Positions 50,732-60,913 are shown, counted from the stretch's first letter. The stretch: 64,000 nucleotides of DNA from JAXMHN01 sp964578605 (GCA_964578605.1 CAZODO010000013.1:15551-79550), one strand, 5' to 3'. A program made the numbers and translations. Notes: generated by a model from the letters alone, not told the origin.

Positions 50732-51715
50732 ATGGGCGGCATATTTAACAGTATTATCGAGACCGTCGGTCGCACGCCTCTGGTGCGCCTAAACCGCGTT
50801 ACGGCTGGGTTGCAAGCCACCGTTCTGCTCAAGTGCGAGTTTTTCAATCCGCTCGGTAGCGTCAAGGACCGGATTGGGATGGCCATGGTTGCGGAGGCGG
50901 AGCGGCGAGGGCTGATCAATAAAGGAACGACCATTATTGAGCCCACCAGCGGGAACACAGGGATCGCGCTGGCGTTCGTGGCGGCGGCCAAGGGTTACAA
51001 ACTGATCCTCACCATGCCGGAGACGATGTCGCTGGAACGGCGCACCCTCCTGGCCATGCTCGGCGCCAGGCTCGTTTTGACGCCGGGCAGCGAGGGGATG
51101 CGCGGAGCAATCGCCCGGGCGGAGCAGTTGTCAAAAGATATCGCCAACTCGTGGATTCCCCAGCAGTTTGAAAACCCTGCCAACCCGCAGGTCCACCGTG
51201 ACACCACGGCGGAAGAGATCTGGCAGGATACCGATGGCAAAGTGGATATCCTGGTGGCGGCCGTGGGAACCGGCGGGACTCTGACCGGGTGCTTCGAGGC
51301 GATCAAACCGCGCAGACCGTCATTTCAGGCAATTGCCGTCGAGCCCAAGGATTCGCCGGTCATTTCGCAAACGCTCGCGGGGCAACCCCTGAAGCCCGGG
51401 CCTCACAAGATTCAGGGCACGGGGGCGGGGTTCATCCCAATGAATTTGCATTTGAAGGACAGGAGTGGCAACCTCCAGATAGCGGAATGCATCCAGGTTA
51501 CGAATGACGATGCGTTCGCCATGGCCAGACGACTGGCAAAAGAGGAAGGGATTCTGGCGGGGATTTCATCCGGCGCGAATGTCTGGGCAGCGATTGAAGT
51601 CGCCAAACGGCCCGAGAACCAGGGGAAGATGATTGTGACGATCGCGTGCTCGACTGGAGAACGCTATTTGAGCACGCCCTTGGCAGCCGAGGCGAAGGCT
51701 GAGGTTGGCGGCTAG
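50732..51715 (+). CDS. cysK: Cysteine synthase (O-acetylserine sulfhydrylase)
   Basis: A 327-residue PLP enzyme of the beta-family. The PLP lysine is in NPLGSVKDRIG, the substrate loop is EPTSGNTGIALAFVA, the phosphate-binding loop is GTGGTLTG, and the C-terminal SSGANVWAA is present. It makes cysteine from O-acetylserine and sulfide. Cystathionine beta-synthase-like use cannot be excluded by sequence alone. The ATG at 50732 gives the standard N-terminus (GGIFNSIIETVGRTPLVRL). It stands alone. Confidence 0.92.
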   Translation: MGGIFNSIIETVGRTPLVRLNRVTAGLQATVLLKCEFFNPLGSVKDRIGMAMVAEAERRGLINKGTTIIEPTSGNTGIALAFVAAAKGYKLILTMPETMSLERRTLLAMLGARLVLTPGSEGMRGAIARAEQLSKDIANSWIPQQFENPANPQVHRDTTAEEIWQDTDGKVDILVAAVGTGGTLTGCFEAIKPRRPSFQAIAVEPKDSPVISQTLAGQPLKPGPHKIQGTGAGFIPMNLHLKDRSGNLQIAECIQVTNDDAFAMARRLAKEEGILAGISSGANVWAAIEVAKRPENQGKMIVTIACSTGERYLSTPLAAEAKAEVGG

Positions 51716-52068
51716 TCTTGACCTTCCCAGGCCGGGTCAAGGCGGAAGACAGGCGGACCGGTTCGCGGGAACGTCCGCCACAGGGCGTTGGGTTCGGACT
51801 CGTCGGGGGGATCGGCAGGGTGAGAAGTCTCGCACCCAGTGGGGGGAAACTTCGGTTGGTGGCAATCCGGGCAGGATCGGCAAAATAATAGTTGCGCTAC
51901 GCACAATTTAGACATAATGAATACGGGTCACAGGTCTAACTGACTGTGCCCAACGATTGAGTTCGTAGCTTTTCGGGTCAGCGGTTCTCCCTAATCAATA
52001 TTCAAATTTGGCAAGTACACACCAAGGTTTGCCCTTGGCGAACACGGCAGACAAGAAACGTGAAGACT
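51716..52068. other. Gap between cysK and rho
   Basis: The first 25 bases contain a 7-bp inverted repeat (CTTGACC at 51717-51723, GGTCAAG at 51735-51741) that may end cysK transcription. The rest (353 bases in all) shows no gene; its right half must carry the rho leader, and no clear promoter or attenuator is recognisable. Confidence 0.6.
51717..51741 (+). terminator. Possible terminator of cysK
   Basis: CTTGACC and GGTCAAG form a perfect 7-bp stem with an 11-base loop right behind the stop codon. There is no T tract. Confidence 0.3.
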
Positions 52069-53193
52069 ATGAACACAGGAACCGGCGGGAAGCATGAGTT
52101 TGGCTCCGGATATCTCGAAATTTCGGAGAAGGGATTTGGCTTTTTGCGCTCCGCCGACAATCACTTCCAGCCCAAGCCCACCGACATTTTCGTGACGCCC
52201 GACACGATCAAGAAGAACTTTCTGCGTGAGGGCTGTTTGGTGGGAGGGCCAACCCAGCCACCGCATCGCGGCACCAGCCCGCAGTTGCGCGAGGTGGAGA
52301 TGGTGAACGAGATGCCCTTCTCTCAGTACACGAAGGCTGTCCGGTTCGAGAATCTCACAACGATCGATCCGCTGGAGAAGTTTAGCCTCGAGACCACGCC
52401 CGAGTTGATCGAGACCCGGATTATCGACCTGGTTACGCCCATCGGAAAGGGCACTCGCGGGTTGATTGTCGCCCCGCCGCGGACCGGCAAGACGACCATC
52501 TTGAAGCAGATCGCGAATGCGGTCACGACGAACCATCCGGACGTGCATGTGATGGTCCTCCTGATCGATGAACGGCCGGAGGAAGTCACCGACTTCCAGC
52601 GTTCGGTCAAAGCCGAAGTGGTCGCCTCCTCGAACGACCAGGATCTGGAGACCCATGTCCGCCTTTCCCGGTTCATGATCGAGCGCTGCCGCCGCATGGT
52701 GGAATCGGGGCGTGACGTCTTCGTCCTGCTGGATTCGATCACGCGTGTGGCCCGCGCTTACAACAGCGTCCATGGCGGCAGCGGCCGGACCATGACCGGC
52801 GGTGTCGATGCCAGGGCCCTGGAGATCCCGAGGAAGATGTTCGCCTCGGCCCGCAAGATTGAAGAAGGCGGTTCCTTGACCATCATTGCGACCGCGCTGG
52901 TGGATACGGGGTCCCGCATGGATGAGCTGATCTTCCAGGAGTTCAAAGGCACCGGCAATATGGAGCTGGTCTTGGAACGGAAGCTGGCAGACCGCCGCTT
53001 GTTCCCCTCGATTGACATTCCCAAGAGCGGAACCCGCAAGGAAGAAAAGCTCTTTGCAGGAAAGCATCTTGAAGCCATCCGCAAGCTCCGCCGCACCATG
53101 GTCGACCTCAACCCGGTCGAGGCTATGGAAACGTTGATCGCGGCCCTTAAGAAGCACCGCACCAACGACGAATTGCTCTCCAAGCTGGTCTAG
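52069..53193 (+). CDS. rho: Transcription termination factor Rho, short form
   Basis: A 374-residue Rho. The order is: cold-shock RNA-binding domain (GYLEISEKGFGFLRSADNHFQPKPTDIFVTPDTIKKNFLREGC), Walker A (APPRTGKTT), Walker B (DVFVLLDSITRVARAYN), the Q-loop (SGRTMTGGVDARALEIP) and the C-terminal SIDIPKSGTRKEEKL. The N-terminal three-helix domain of E. coli Rho (about 45 residues) is missing, so the protein begins almost directly with the RNA-binding fold. The ATG at 52069 was chosen; a GTG 9 bases earlier is possible. It converges with gcvP and the two overlap by 4 bases. Confidence 0.95.
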   Translation: MNTGTGGKHEFGSGYLEISEKGFGFLRSADNHFQPKPTDIFVTPDTIKKNFLREGCLVGGPTQPPHRGTSPQLREVEMVNEMPFSQYTKAVRFENLTTIDPLEKFSLETTPELIETRIIDLVTPIGKGTRGLIVAPPRTGKTTILKQIANAVTTNHPDVHVMVLLIDERPEEVTDFQRSVKAEVVASSNDQDLETHVRLSRFMIERCRRMVESGRDVFVLLDSITRVARAYNSVHGGSGRTMTGGVDARALEIPRKMFASARKIEEGGSLTIIATALVDTGSRMDELIFQEFKGTGNMELVLERKLADRRLFPSIDIPKSGTRKEEKLFAGKHLEAIRKLRRTMVDLNPVEAMETLIAALKKHRTNDELLSKLV

Positions 53194-56165
53194 TTCGACG
53201 CCCCCAGGTCCATCGCCGCGCACGAGCAGAACAGGTTTCGATCTCCGTAAACGTTATCGATACGGCCGACCGCGGGCCAAAACTTGTGCGTCCGGCACCA
53301 GGGCAGCGGGAAGGCCGCTTGCTCGCGCGGGTAAGGCCGGTCCCATTTGTCCGAGATCACCGCCTCCAAGGTGTGCGGAGCGTTCTTGAGGACATTGTTT
53401 TTCGGATCCGCGCGCCCGGACTCGACAGCTTTGATCTCGCCGTGAATGGCAATCATGGCGTCACAGAAGCGGTCCAGTTCCTCTTTCGGTTCGCTTTCGG
53501 TCGGCTCCACCATCACGGTTCCAGGCACCGGCCAGGAGACGGTTGGCGCGTGAAAGCCGTAATCCATAAGACGCTTGGCAACGTCTTCCACGGTGACGCT
53601 CTTGAAAGCGCGCAAATCCAGGATGCATTCGTGGGCCACGCGCCCGTGGTTGCCTTTGTAAAGGACGGGGAAATAGCTTTCCAGCCGCTTGGCGATGTAA
53701 TTGGCGTTGAGAATGGCCGCTTTCGTGGCGTCTGCCAATCCCTTGGCTCCCATGAGCGCGATGTAAACCCACGAGATCACCAGGATGCTGGCACTGCCCC
53801 AAGGCGCCGCCGCGACCGGGCCGAGGGTCCGTTCGTCCGCAAGAGCCACGACTGGATGGGACGGCAGGCAGGGCGCAAGGTGCGCGGCCACGCAGATTGG
53901 CCCCATCCCGGGTCCGCCGCCGCCATGCGGGATGCAGAAGGTCTTATGCAGGTTGATATGGCAAACGTCGGCGCCCAGTTCCGCGGGCCGGCACAAACCG
54001 ACCTGCGCATTCAGGTTCGCGCCGTCCATGTAAACCTGCCCGCCGCAGTCGTGCACAATCCGGCACAGTTCCTTGATCGACTCTTCGAAGACGCCATGGG
54101 TTGAGGGATACGTGACCATGAGCGCCGCCAGATCCTCCCGGTGCGCTTCGGCTTTGGCGCGGAGATCCGCCAGGTCAATATTGCCGTCTTTATCGCAAGC
54201 CACCGGGGCCACTTTCAATCCTGCCATCACCGCGCTCGCAGGGTTGGTTCCATGCGCCGACTGCGGGATGAGGCAGACATGACGGCGCGTGCCGCCCTGG
54301 CGCCGGTGATACTCGCGGATGGCCAGCAAGCCCGTGTATTCGCCTTGAGCGCCTGCGTTGGGCTGCAAGGAAACGGCGGGGAACCCCGTGATTTCCGCGA
54401 GCCACTCCGAAAGCTGCTTGAAGAGGACCTGGTAACCGGCGGCCTGTTCCACAGGCGCAAACGGGTGGAGCTTGCTGAACTCGGGCCAGGTCACCGGCAG
54501 CATTTCCGACGTCGCGTTCAACTTCATGGTACACGAGCCCAACGGAATCATCGAATGCGCCAGCGAGAGGTCCTTGCTTTCCAGCGAACGCAAGTAGCGA
54601 AGCATCTCCGTTTCGGAATGGTGCCGGTTGAAGACCGGGTCCGTCAGGTAAGGGGACAGCCGGATTGGGAAGGCGGGCGGCGCCGAACTCGCGCCCGGGC
54701 TTGCCGCGGATTGAAGCGGCCCGGCCGCGCCGGCCAAATCGTCCACGGTGAAGGGCGCGGGCGTGTCATGGTTGAAGATCTGCCATAGGTCCGCGATGTC
54801 CTTGGCGCTGGCCGCTTCGTCCATCGAGATACCCAAAGCGGAATCGCCCAGGAGGCGCAGATTGATCCGATGCGCCGCGGCGAGGGCGGCAACCTCCGTT
54901 GCGCGTCCGCCGGCCACTTCCACGCGCAGGGTGTCAAAGAACGTGTCCGGCCCGACCTGGTGCCCGAGCCGCTTCAACCCGGCCGCCAAGACCGCCGCCA
55001 GGCGATGCACGTATTCGGCGATGCGGCGAATCCCGGTTGGGCCATGATAGACGGCATACATGGACGCCATGTTTGCCAGAAGCGCCTGTGCCGTGCAGAT
55101 GTTGCTGGTGGCTTTCTCGCGCCGGATATGCTGTTCCCGGGTTTGCAAGGACAAGCGGCATGCCGGGCGGCCATGGGCATCTCTCGAAACCCCCACCAAT
55201 CGGCCGGGCATTTGGCGTTTGAAGGCATCGCGCGTGGCCAGGAAAGCGGCATGCGGTCCGCCGTATCCCAGGGGCACACCGAAGCGTTGCGCGCTGCCGA
55301 CCGCCACGTCCGCGCCGAATTCACCTGGTGGCACGAGCAGGGCAAGACTGAGCAGATCGGCGGCGGCCACCGTCAGCGCTCCCTGGGCATGCGCTCTCTC
55401 GAAGAACTCGCGATAATCGAAGACCGCTCCGTCCGTGGCGGGGTACTGCACCAACACTCCAAAGAATGAGGCGTCCAACGTTTGGTGTTGGGGGTCACCG
55501 ACCACGACCGGGATGCCGAGCGCTTGCGCCCGGGTCTTCACCACGCCGATCGTTTGGGGATGACAGCTTGCCGACACGAAAAACTGGTTTCGGCCTTCGT
55601 CACCGGCAATCGCCCGGCACATCAACATGGCTTCCGCGGCGGCCGTGGCTTCATCGAGCAGGGAAGCGTTGGCGATATCCAGCTTCGTCAGGTCGATGAT
55701 CATGGTCTGGAAGTTCAACATCGCTTCGAGCCGGCCTTGCGCGATCTCGGCTTGGTACGGCGTGTAGGGCGTGTACCACGCGGGGTTCTCCAGGATGTTC
55801 CGCTGGATGACCGGAGGGGTGACGCAGTCGTAATAGCCCATGCCGATGAACGAACGCCAAACCTGGTTCTTGCCGGCCATGCCGCGCAACTCCGAAAGCA
55901 GCTCGTGCTCGCTTCGAGGTTCGGGCAAGTCCAGGGGCCGTTTGCTCCGGATCTGTGCAGGCACCACGGCGGCCACAAAGTCATCCAGGCTCTTGAAACC
56001 CAATTCCCGCAGCATCGCGGCCTTCTCGCTGTCGCTGGGTCCAATATGCCGTCGCGCAAATGCGTCCGGATGCCGAAGCCATCCGGATTTTCCAAAGCCG
56101 TCCGCGTCAAGGTTCAACCTGGAGCTGCTCTCGGGGTTTGAAGCACCCGTTTCCTTTTGAAACAT
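53190..56165 (-). CDS. gcvP: Glycine dehydrogenase (decarboxylating), P-protein
   Basis: A 991-residue single-chain P-protein of the glycine cleavage system, equal to the fused alpha-beta form. PLP binds the Lys in NLHKTFCIPHGGGGPGMG. Other strong blocks are FARRHIGPSDSEKAAML, FIGMGYYDCVTPPVIQRNI, NPAWYTPYTPYQAEIAQGR and SCTMKLNA. It decarboxylates glycine and passes the aminomethyl group to the lipoyl H-protein. gcvT and gcvH are not in the window, so the system is split. It stands alone, divergent from nothing else but convergent with rho. Confidence 0.96.
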   Translation of the reverse strand: MFQKETGASNPESSSRLNLDADGFGKSGWLRHPDAFARRHIGPSDSEKAAMLRELGFKSLDDFVAAVVPAQIRSKRPLDLPEPRSEHELLSELRGMAGKNQVWRSFIGMGYYDCVTPPVIQRNILENPAWYTPYTPYQAEIAQGRLEAMLNFQTMIIDLTKLDIANASLLDEATAAAEAMLMCRAIAGDEGRNQFFVSASCHPQTIGVVKTRAQALGIPVVVGDPQHQTLDASFFGVLVQYPATDGAVFDYREFFERAHAQGALTVAAADLLSLALLVPPGEFGADVAVGSAQRFGVPLGYGGPHAAFLATRDAFKRQMPGRLVGVSRDAHGRPACRLSLQTREQHIRREKATSNICTAQALLANMASMYAVYHGPTGIRRIAEYVHRLAAVLAAGLKRLGHQVGPDTFFDTLRVEVAGGRATEVAALAAAHRINLRLLGDSALGISMDEAASAKDIADLWQIFNHDTPAPFTVDDLAGAAGPLQSAASPGASSAPPAFPIRLSPYLTDPVFNRHHSETEMLRYLRSLESKDLSLAHSMIPLGSCTMKLNATSEMLPVTWPEFSKLHPFAPVEQAAGYQVLFKQLSEWLAEITGFPAVSLQPNAGAQGEYTGLLAIREYHRRQGGTRRHVCLIPQSAHGTNPASAVMAGLKVAPVACDKDGNIDLADLRAKAEAHREDLAALMVTYPSTHGVFEESIKELCRIVHDCGGQVYMDGANLNAQVGLCRPAELGADVCHINLHKTFCIPHGGGGPGMGPICVAAHLAPCLPSHPVVALADERTLGPVAAAPWGSASILVISWVYIALMGAKGLADATKAAILNANYIAKRLESYFPVLYKGNHGRVAHECILDLRAFKSVTVEDVAKRLMDYGFHAPTVSWPVPGTVMVEPTESEPKEELDRFCDAMIAIHGEIKAVESGRADPKNNVLKNAPHTLEAVISDKWDRPYPREQAAFPLPWCRTHKFWPAVGRIDNVYGDRNLFCSCAAMDLGASN

Positions 56166-56229
56166 GCGACGAACCTAAGGCTCGAACCCGGCAAATCAAG
56201 CGCGTTCTGCGCACGGCAAAAGGCGCCGT

Positions 56230-57351
56230 TCACCGCGGGGCAAGGCTGACCAATTCCGTGGCGTTGACAAACGTGACGCGGCTCCGAGCCGAGTCGAGAA
56301 ACTTGATGAACGGCTGCCAGTAACTGTATTTGACGGTGTCGCCGGTATACCATCCATGGAGCAGCACGACCAGCGGACGGCGCGTTTCAATGGCGCTCGT
56401 CAGGGCGGTCATCAGCGCTTGCTCCCACTGGGTGGGTGTCCAGTTCAGGCTTTGCGCGCACGCGATGTCGCACAGGTAAACGCGGTCGTTCCCGGCGGGA
56501 ATCGTGGTGATTGGAATCACCGAGAAAAGGTTCGTCTCAGCCCGGTACGGCCAGGCGTCCTCCGCGTGCCCCGGAAGGTAAATCTGCCCGACTTTGAACC
56601 CGCTATTGTGGGTCAAGCCCAGTTCGTCCAGCACGCGAAAAGTGTCGGCATTCTGGCTGAAGTACTGGGGCCTGAATCCCACGACCGGGCGATAGGTGCC
56701 GCAAGGCTTGCAGCCTTCAACCGCTTTCTTCGCGCGGGTGAGCAAGTCCTTTTGCTCTGCATAGGTCATGGTCTCGAGTTGCTCGCCGGTGTAATAGCCG
56801 TGCAACGCGATCTCGAATCCCGCCCGGAAGAACTCGCCAATCAACGGGGCATTCCGGTTGGCGTATTCGGCCGTCACGTACACCGTGGAGCTAATCCCGC
56901 GGTTCACCAGTTCCGTGGTCAAATTGCGCAGGCCCTGCGTATCCTCCAGTTCGGCATCCAACTGGAGATTCACGTAGACCGGGGCCGGAGAGGTTCCGAG
57001 ACCCAGCACCCGGTAGAACAGGCTCGCTTCGGCCCCGCGCGGAACCGTTGCCCGGACGCTTTGCGGACCGGCTTTTTCCCACACCGCTCCCGGGGCCAGT
57101 TCCCAGCGGCGCAAATCGGTGCTGGAAAGAATTTCGTGGCGGGCGTCCGGCGTTTCCGACAAGCACTCGAGGGTTGTTTGATTCGCCGTGCAGGCGATGC
57201 GGGCGATGGAGAGTCCCGGAGGAGCAAGGTCCGGCGTTGCTCCGCCGATTTCGGCAGCCGGTGTCGCATACCCGAGGAGGAGTCCGGCCAGGATCATAGC
57301 GGCGGCTCGCCGCAAGACGCTACCGGTATCGCAACGAGTCAGGGTCCTCAT
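56230..57351 (-). CDS. Exported polysaccharide deacetylase family protein
   Basis: A 373-residue exported protein with signal peptide (AAAMILAGLLLGYATPAAE). The N-terminal part is a beta domain (about residues 45-120). The NodB-like part follows: VNLQLDAELED holds the first catalytic Asp region, GFEIALHGYYTGEQLETMTYAEQKD holds the metal-binding His pattern, GFRPQYFSQNADTF is the third motif and VVLLHGW is the last. The usual H-x3-H is less regular than in chitin deacetylases, so activity on a glycan is likely but the substrate open. Confidence 0.82.
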   Translation of the reverse strand: MRTLTRCDTGSVLRRAAAMILAGLLLGYATPAAEIGGATPDLAPPGLSIARIACTANQTTLECLSETPDARHEILSSTDLRRWELAPGAVWEKAGPQSVRATVPRGAEASLFYRVLGLGTSPAPVYVNLQLDAELEDTQGLRNLTTELVNRGISSTVYVTAEYANRNAPLIGEFFRAGFEIALHGYYTGEQLETMTYAEQKDLLTRAKKAVEGCKPCGTYRPVVGFRPQYFSQNADTFRVLDELGLTHNSGFKVGQIYLPGHAEDAWPYRAETNLFSVIPITTIPAGNDRVYLCDIACAQSLNWTPTQWEQALMTALTSAIETRRPLVVLLHGWYTGDTVKYSYWQPFIKFLDSARSRVTFVNATELVSLAPR

Positions 57352-57626
57352 GGCATGAGATTAGTTCGCAAGGGCTCCCTGTATCAATAGGGAAACCTGA
57401 TCTTTGACGCGCGGTGATGGGCGGCGCTTTCACATGAGTTTGCAGCACAAGCAGAGGCTTGAGGCCCCTTGGGAGGTGCTTCGGCTGAGCGATTGAAGCC
57501 GAAGGCCTTTAGCGAGAGAGCAATTCCACTGAAAACAGCGAAGAACCCAAAGACCCCTTCCGACCCACGTTCGCAACGCCCCCTTTCCTATTGCCGGTGC
57601 GAAGCTGGCGGAGTTACGGTATTTCC

Positions 57627-59036
57627 ATGCCATCGTTGTCTTCTGATACCGTCGTGCCCTCCGTGATCCGCAGGGCTTTTCTGGCACAATCCGCCACCGC
57701 AACGCTTGGAGCCGCGCTTGGAGGCCATAGCCTGGCCGCGCCAGCCATTCAATCGGCGACCGGCGTGAACGACAGAATTCGCGTAGGGTTTATCGGGGTG
57801 GGGAATCGCGGTTCCCAGCTCTTGCGCGGGTTTATGAGGCAACCGGATTGCCAGGTGGCGGCGCTCTGCGACGTGTACGAGCCTTACCTGAACCGGGACC
57901 GCAGCCAGGTCGATCCCGAGATCCCTCAATCTCTCGGGCAAGGCTATGTTCCGCGGATGGGGGAGACGTTCGACGGCCCGGTGGCTCGGCACAAGGATTT
58001 CCGGCGGCTTTTGGAACAGAAGGATATCGACGCGGTTGTCATTTCAACCCCGGACCATTGGCATGCGATCCAAACCATCCTGGCCTTCGAAGCCGGCAAG
58101 GATGTCTATGTCGAAAAGCCTTTGACCATCACCATTCCCGAGGGCCGCAAAATGGTCGAAGCCGCCAAGCGGCACGGCCGGGTGGCGCAGGTTGGGTTGC
58201 ACCGGCGTTCTTCGAAGCTTTATGAACACATTCATGGCCTGATCCAACGGGGCGATCTTGGCAAGGTGACGCTCGCGCGCGCTTGCCGCGTCAGCAACAT
58301 GTTTCCCGATGGCATTGGCCGGTATCCCGATGCCGCTCCGCCCAAGGGCCTTGACTGGGACATGTGGCTGGGGCCGCGAGCGGAGCGGCCATTCCGATAC
58401 AGCATTGCGCCTTACAAGTTCCGTTGGTGGGGCGATTACTCCTCGCAAATGGGCAACTGGGGCGTGCATTACTGCGATGCCATCCGCTGGATGCTGGACG
58501 AGGAAGCGCCGGTTGCCATTACGGCGCATGGCGGCAATTACGGTGTGCAGGACGATCGCACGATTCCCGATACCCTCGAGGTGGTTTTCGAGTTCGCGTC
58601 AGGGCGCCTCCTGCATTTCGGACAGTATGAGGCTTGCGATAGTGCCCCGTTGCTTTCGGGCGAAGTCGAGTTCTGCGGCACCTTGGCCAGGCTTTACCCC
58701 GGAGAGGAAGCCCGCGGCTGCAAGATTGTTCCCGCCCGGCGCGGCCAATTCCAATCGGCATCCTCGCGAGTCGAAGCGGCGGAAATCGCGCCGATGGATG
58801 GCGACTTGACCCACCAGCATATTCGCAATTTCCTGGATTGCGTCCGATCGCGGGCACGATGCCATTGCGACCTGGAAACCGGGCACCGCTCCACCACCTT
58901 TGCGCATTTGGCCAACCTGGCGCTGACCGTCCGGTCCCGGATCGAATGGGACCCGGTTCACGAGCGGATCACCAACAGCGCGGAGGCCGCGCGGTTGATG
59001 GACTACGAGTACCGCCGTCCGTGGAAGCTGATCTAG
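57627..59036 (+). CDS. Tat-type exported Gfo/Idh/MocA family oxidoreductase
   Basis: A 469-residue protein. Its leader, VIRRAFLAQSATATLGAALGGHSLAAPA, is twin-arginine-like (RRAF). The Rossmann domain begins IRVGFIGVGNRGSQLL and the catalytic motif is intact as VYVEKPLTITIPEG, followed by GRVAQVGLHRRSS and MGNWGVHYCDAIRW. Members oxidise sugars or inositols with bound NAD(P). It is followed by a second family member in the same direction 113 bases on, so the pair may be one operon acting on related substrates. Confidence 0.88.
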   Translation: MPSLSSDTVVPSVIRRAFLAQSATATLGAALGGHSLAAPAIQSATGVNDRIRVGFIGVGNRGSQLLRGFMRQPDCQVAALCDVYEPYLNRDRSQVDPEIPQSLGQGYVPRMGETFDGPVARHKDFRRLLEQKDIDAVVISTPDHWHAIQTILAFEAGKDVYVEKPLTITIPEGRKMVEAAKRHGRVAQVGLHRRSSKLYEHIHGLIQRGDLGKVTLARACRVSNMFPDGIGRYPDAAPPKGLDWDMWLGPRAERPFRYSIAPYKFRWWGDYSSQMGNWGVHYCDAIRWMLDEEAPVAITAHGGNYGVQDDRTIPDTLEVVFEFASGRLLHFGQYEACDSAPLLSGEVEFCGTLARLYPGEEARGCKIVPARRGQFQSASSRVEAAEIAPMDGDLTHQHIRNFLDCVRSRARCHCDLETGHRSTTFAHLANLALTVRSRIEWDPVHERITNSAEAARLMDYEYRRPWKLI

Positions 59037-59148
59037 GAAGGCCAGTCATGCGCGGTTCGCTCCGGGCGCGTGGCTGGCTGTTTGACTTTGGGCTTGAAGG
59101 AGGGGCAACTCGCATGAGATCAAAGGGCGAACCTTCTTTCGAGTCACT

Positions 59149-60441
59149 ATGTCAACGCACAATCGCCGGGCCTTTCTTAAAACGGCCGGAACGGCCCTCG
59201 CCGCCAGCAGCTTCCTGAACTTCAACCCTTCCGCCGCCGGGGCGAACGAGAAAATCGTTCTGGCCCTCATCGGCGGAAATAACCAGGGCCGGGCCGTCGC
59301 CCTCAACGCCATTAGAGACGGCGCGGTCATCAAGACGTTTTGCGATCTCGACGACGCGGTGCTCCGGAAAGTCGGGGCCGATCTGGAGAAAGCTCAAGGA
59401 ACGGCAGCGGGATTTGAGAAGGATTTCCGGCGGGTCCTTGAAGATAAGGACGTGGATGGCGTGATTATTGCCACGCCCGACCATTGGCATGCCATTCCGA
59501 TGCTTCTGGCCTGCCAGGCCGGGAAAGACGTTTACGTCGAGAAGCCTCTCTCTCAAACGATCCATGAGGGGCATCTCATGCGTGATGCCGCGCGCAAATA
59601 CAAACGCGTTGTCCAAGTCGGCACGCAACGCCGCAGCGGCGAGCATTTTCGGACCGCGGTGGAGTTTGTGGCTTCGGGCAAGCTTGGCAAGGTCTGCCTG
59701 ATCAAGGCCTGGATGTGCCAGGTCCGCAGCAGCATTGGCAATCCGGCCGATAGCGAAGCGCCGGCTGGAGTGGATTACGACGTCTGGCTGGGCCCGGCTC
59801 CCAAGCGGCCCTTTAACCGAAACCGGTTCCATTACACCTGGCGCTTCTTCTGGGACTACGGCAATACCGAACTCGGCAACCAGGGAGTCCATATGCTCGA
59901 CGTGGCCCTTTGGGGCATCCAGAAGATGCGGGGCGTGGACCATGCCCTCCCGAAGAAGATCTCCGGCACGTCGGGCATTTACTGGCTGGACGACGCCAAG
60001 GAAGTTCCCGACACGCAGGTCATGACCTTCGATTACGGCGATTTGGCCCTGGTCTGGGAACTGCACAGCTTCCAGAATGTCCTGCCCCTCCATGGAACGG
60101 ACGCGGCCACTGCGTTCTATGGCACCGAAGGGGTCCTGGTTCTTGATGGCAACGGTTGGAAGGTGACTCTGCCCAAAGGACAGCCTGGGCCCAGCGAGAA
60201 TGCCTCCGGCGGTTCGCACACCAAGAACTTTCTGGCCTGCATGAAAAGCCGCAGCCGGCCCAATGCGGATGTGGAACTGGGGCGGTTGAGCACCACCTTG
60301 TGCCACTTGGGCAATATCTGCACGCGCCTAAAGCGCGACATCCATTTCGATCCGGTCGGGGAAGACTTTGGCTCCGATAACGAAGCCAATGCGCTCCTGA
60401 CGAAGGATTACCGTGCCCCCTATGTGCTCCCAGCCGTTTAA
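59149..60441 (+). CDS. Tat-type exported Gfo/Idh/MocA family oxidoreductase
   Basis: A 430-residue protein with a Tat-like leader (NRRAFLKTAGTALAASSFLNFNPSAAG), a Rossmann domain (KIVLALIGGNNQGRAVAL) and the intact catalytic motif VYVEKPLSQTIHEG, then RVVQVGTQRRSGEHF and GNQGVHMLDVALW. It is the fourth exported Gfo/Idh gene of the window and lies right after the third on the same strand. The two share the overall plan but are far from identical, so they are diverged paralogues, not a recent duplication. Confidence 0.88.
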   Translation: MSTHNRRAFLKTAGTALAASSFLNFNPSAAGANEKIVLALIGGNNQGRAVALNAIRDGAVIKTFCDLDDAVLRKVGADLEKAQGTAAGFEKDFRRVLEDKDVDGVIIATPDHWHAIPMLLACQAGKDVYVEKPLSQTIHEGHLMRDAARKYKRVVQVGTQRRSGEHFRTAVEFVASGKLGKVCLIKAWMCQVRSSIGNPADSEAPAGVDYDVWLGPAPKRPFNRNRFHYTWRFFWDYGNTELGNQGVHMLDVALWGIQKMRGVDHALPKKISGTSGIYWLDDAKEVPDTQVMTFDYGDLALVWELHSFQNVLPLHGTDAATAFYGTEGVLVLDGNGWKVTLPKGQPGPSENASGGSHTKNFLACMKSRSRPNADVELGRLSTTLCHLGNICTRLKRDIHFDPVGEDFGSDNEANALLTKDYRAPYVLPAV

Positions 60442-60505
60442 GGCTGTTTCAGGGGGCTCGCGTGGGAGGGGAGTCGGCGAAACACCCGAACCCTGTTTTT
60501 GGACC

Positions 60506-60913
60506 CTACTGGAAGCTGCCTTCCATGCGTTTCACACGCGGATAGATCGGGGAGAAGGTCGGCGTGCGCTCTTTAATCTCGCTGAAAAGGCGCCGGGCTT
60601 CTGCCGGGTCCTGGTGGCTGATGAGGACAACGTAATCAAGCTGGATGGAGGCCAGCCGGGGATCGCGCACCATGTGAGCGTACCGGCCAAGCCATTCGCG
60701 CAGCCCGGCGGCGCCCCGCTTTTCAGCGGCGCGGAGCGATTCCTCCAACGATTCGGGCAGTCCCGGCAGATTGGACGACCGCGCCGCGGGCTGCTCATCG
60801 GCTCCGGACTGCTGGGCAGTCGACTCTTTCTCGATGGCGTGGTAGCTGAGGAACAAGCGTTTGCCGGCCCAAAAAACGCAGAGAACAATGAAGAGAATGA
60901 TAACGGCTTTCAT
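60506..60913 (-). CDS. Small membrane-anchored protein, unknown function
   Basis: A 135-residue protein with a single N-terminal hydrophobic segment (AVIILFIVLCVFWAGKRLFL), a disordered linker and a helical C-terminal domain (SLEESLRAAEKRGAAGLREWLGRYAHMV, DPAEARRLFSEIKER). I recognise no family. The start overlaps the murA stop by 4 bases (ATGA), so it is translated together with murA. An envelope-biogenesis role is inferred from position only. Confidence 0.75.
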   Translation of the reverse strand: MKAVIILFIVLCVFWAGKRLFLSYHAIEKESTAQQSGADEQPAARSSNLPGLPESLEESLRAAEKRGAAGLREWLGRYAHMVRDPRLASIQLDYVVLISHQDPAEARRLFSEIKERTPTFSPIYPRVKRMEGSFQ

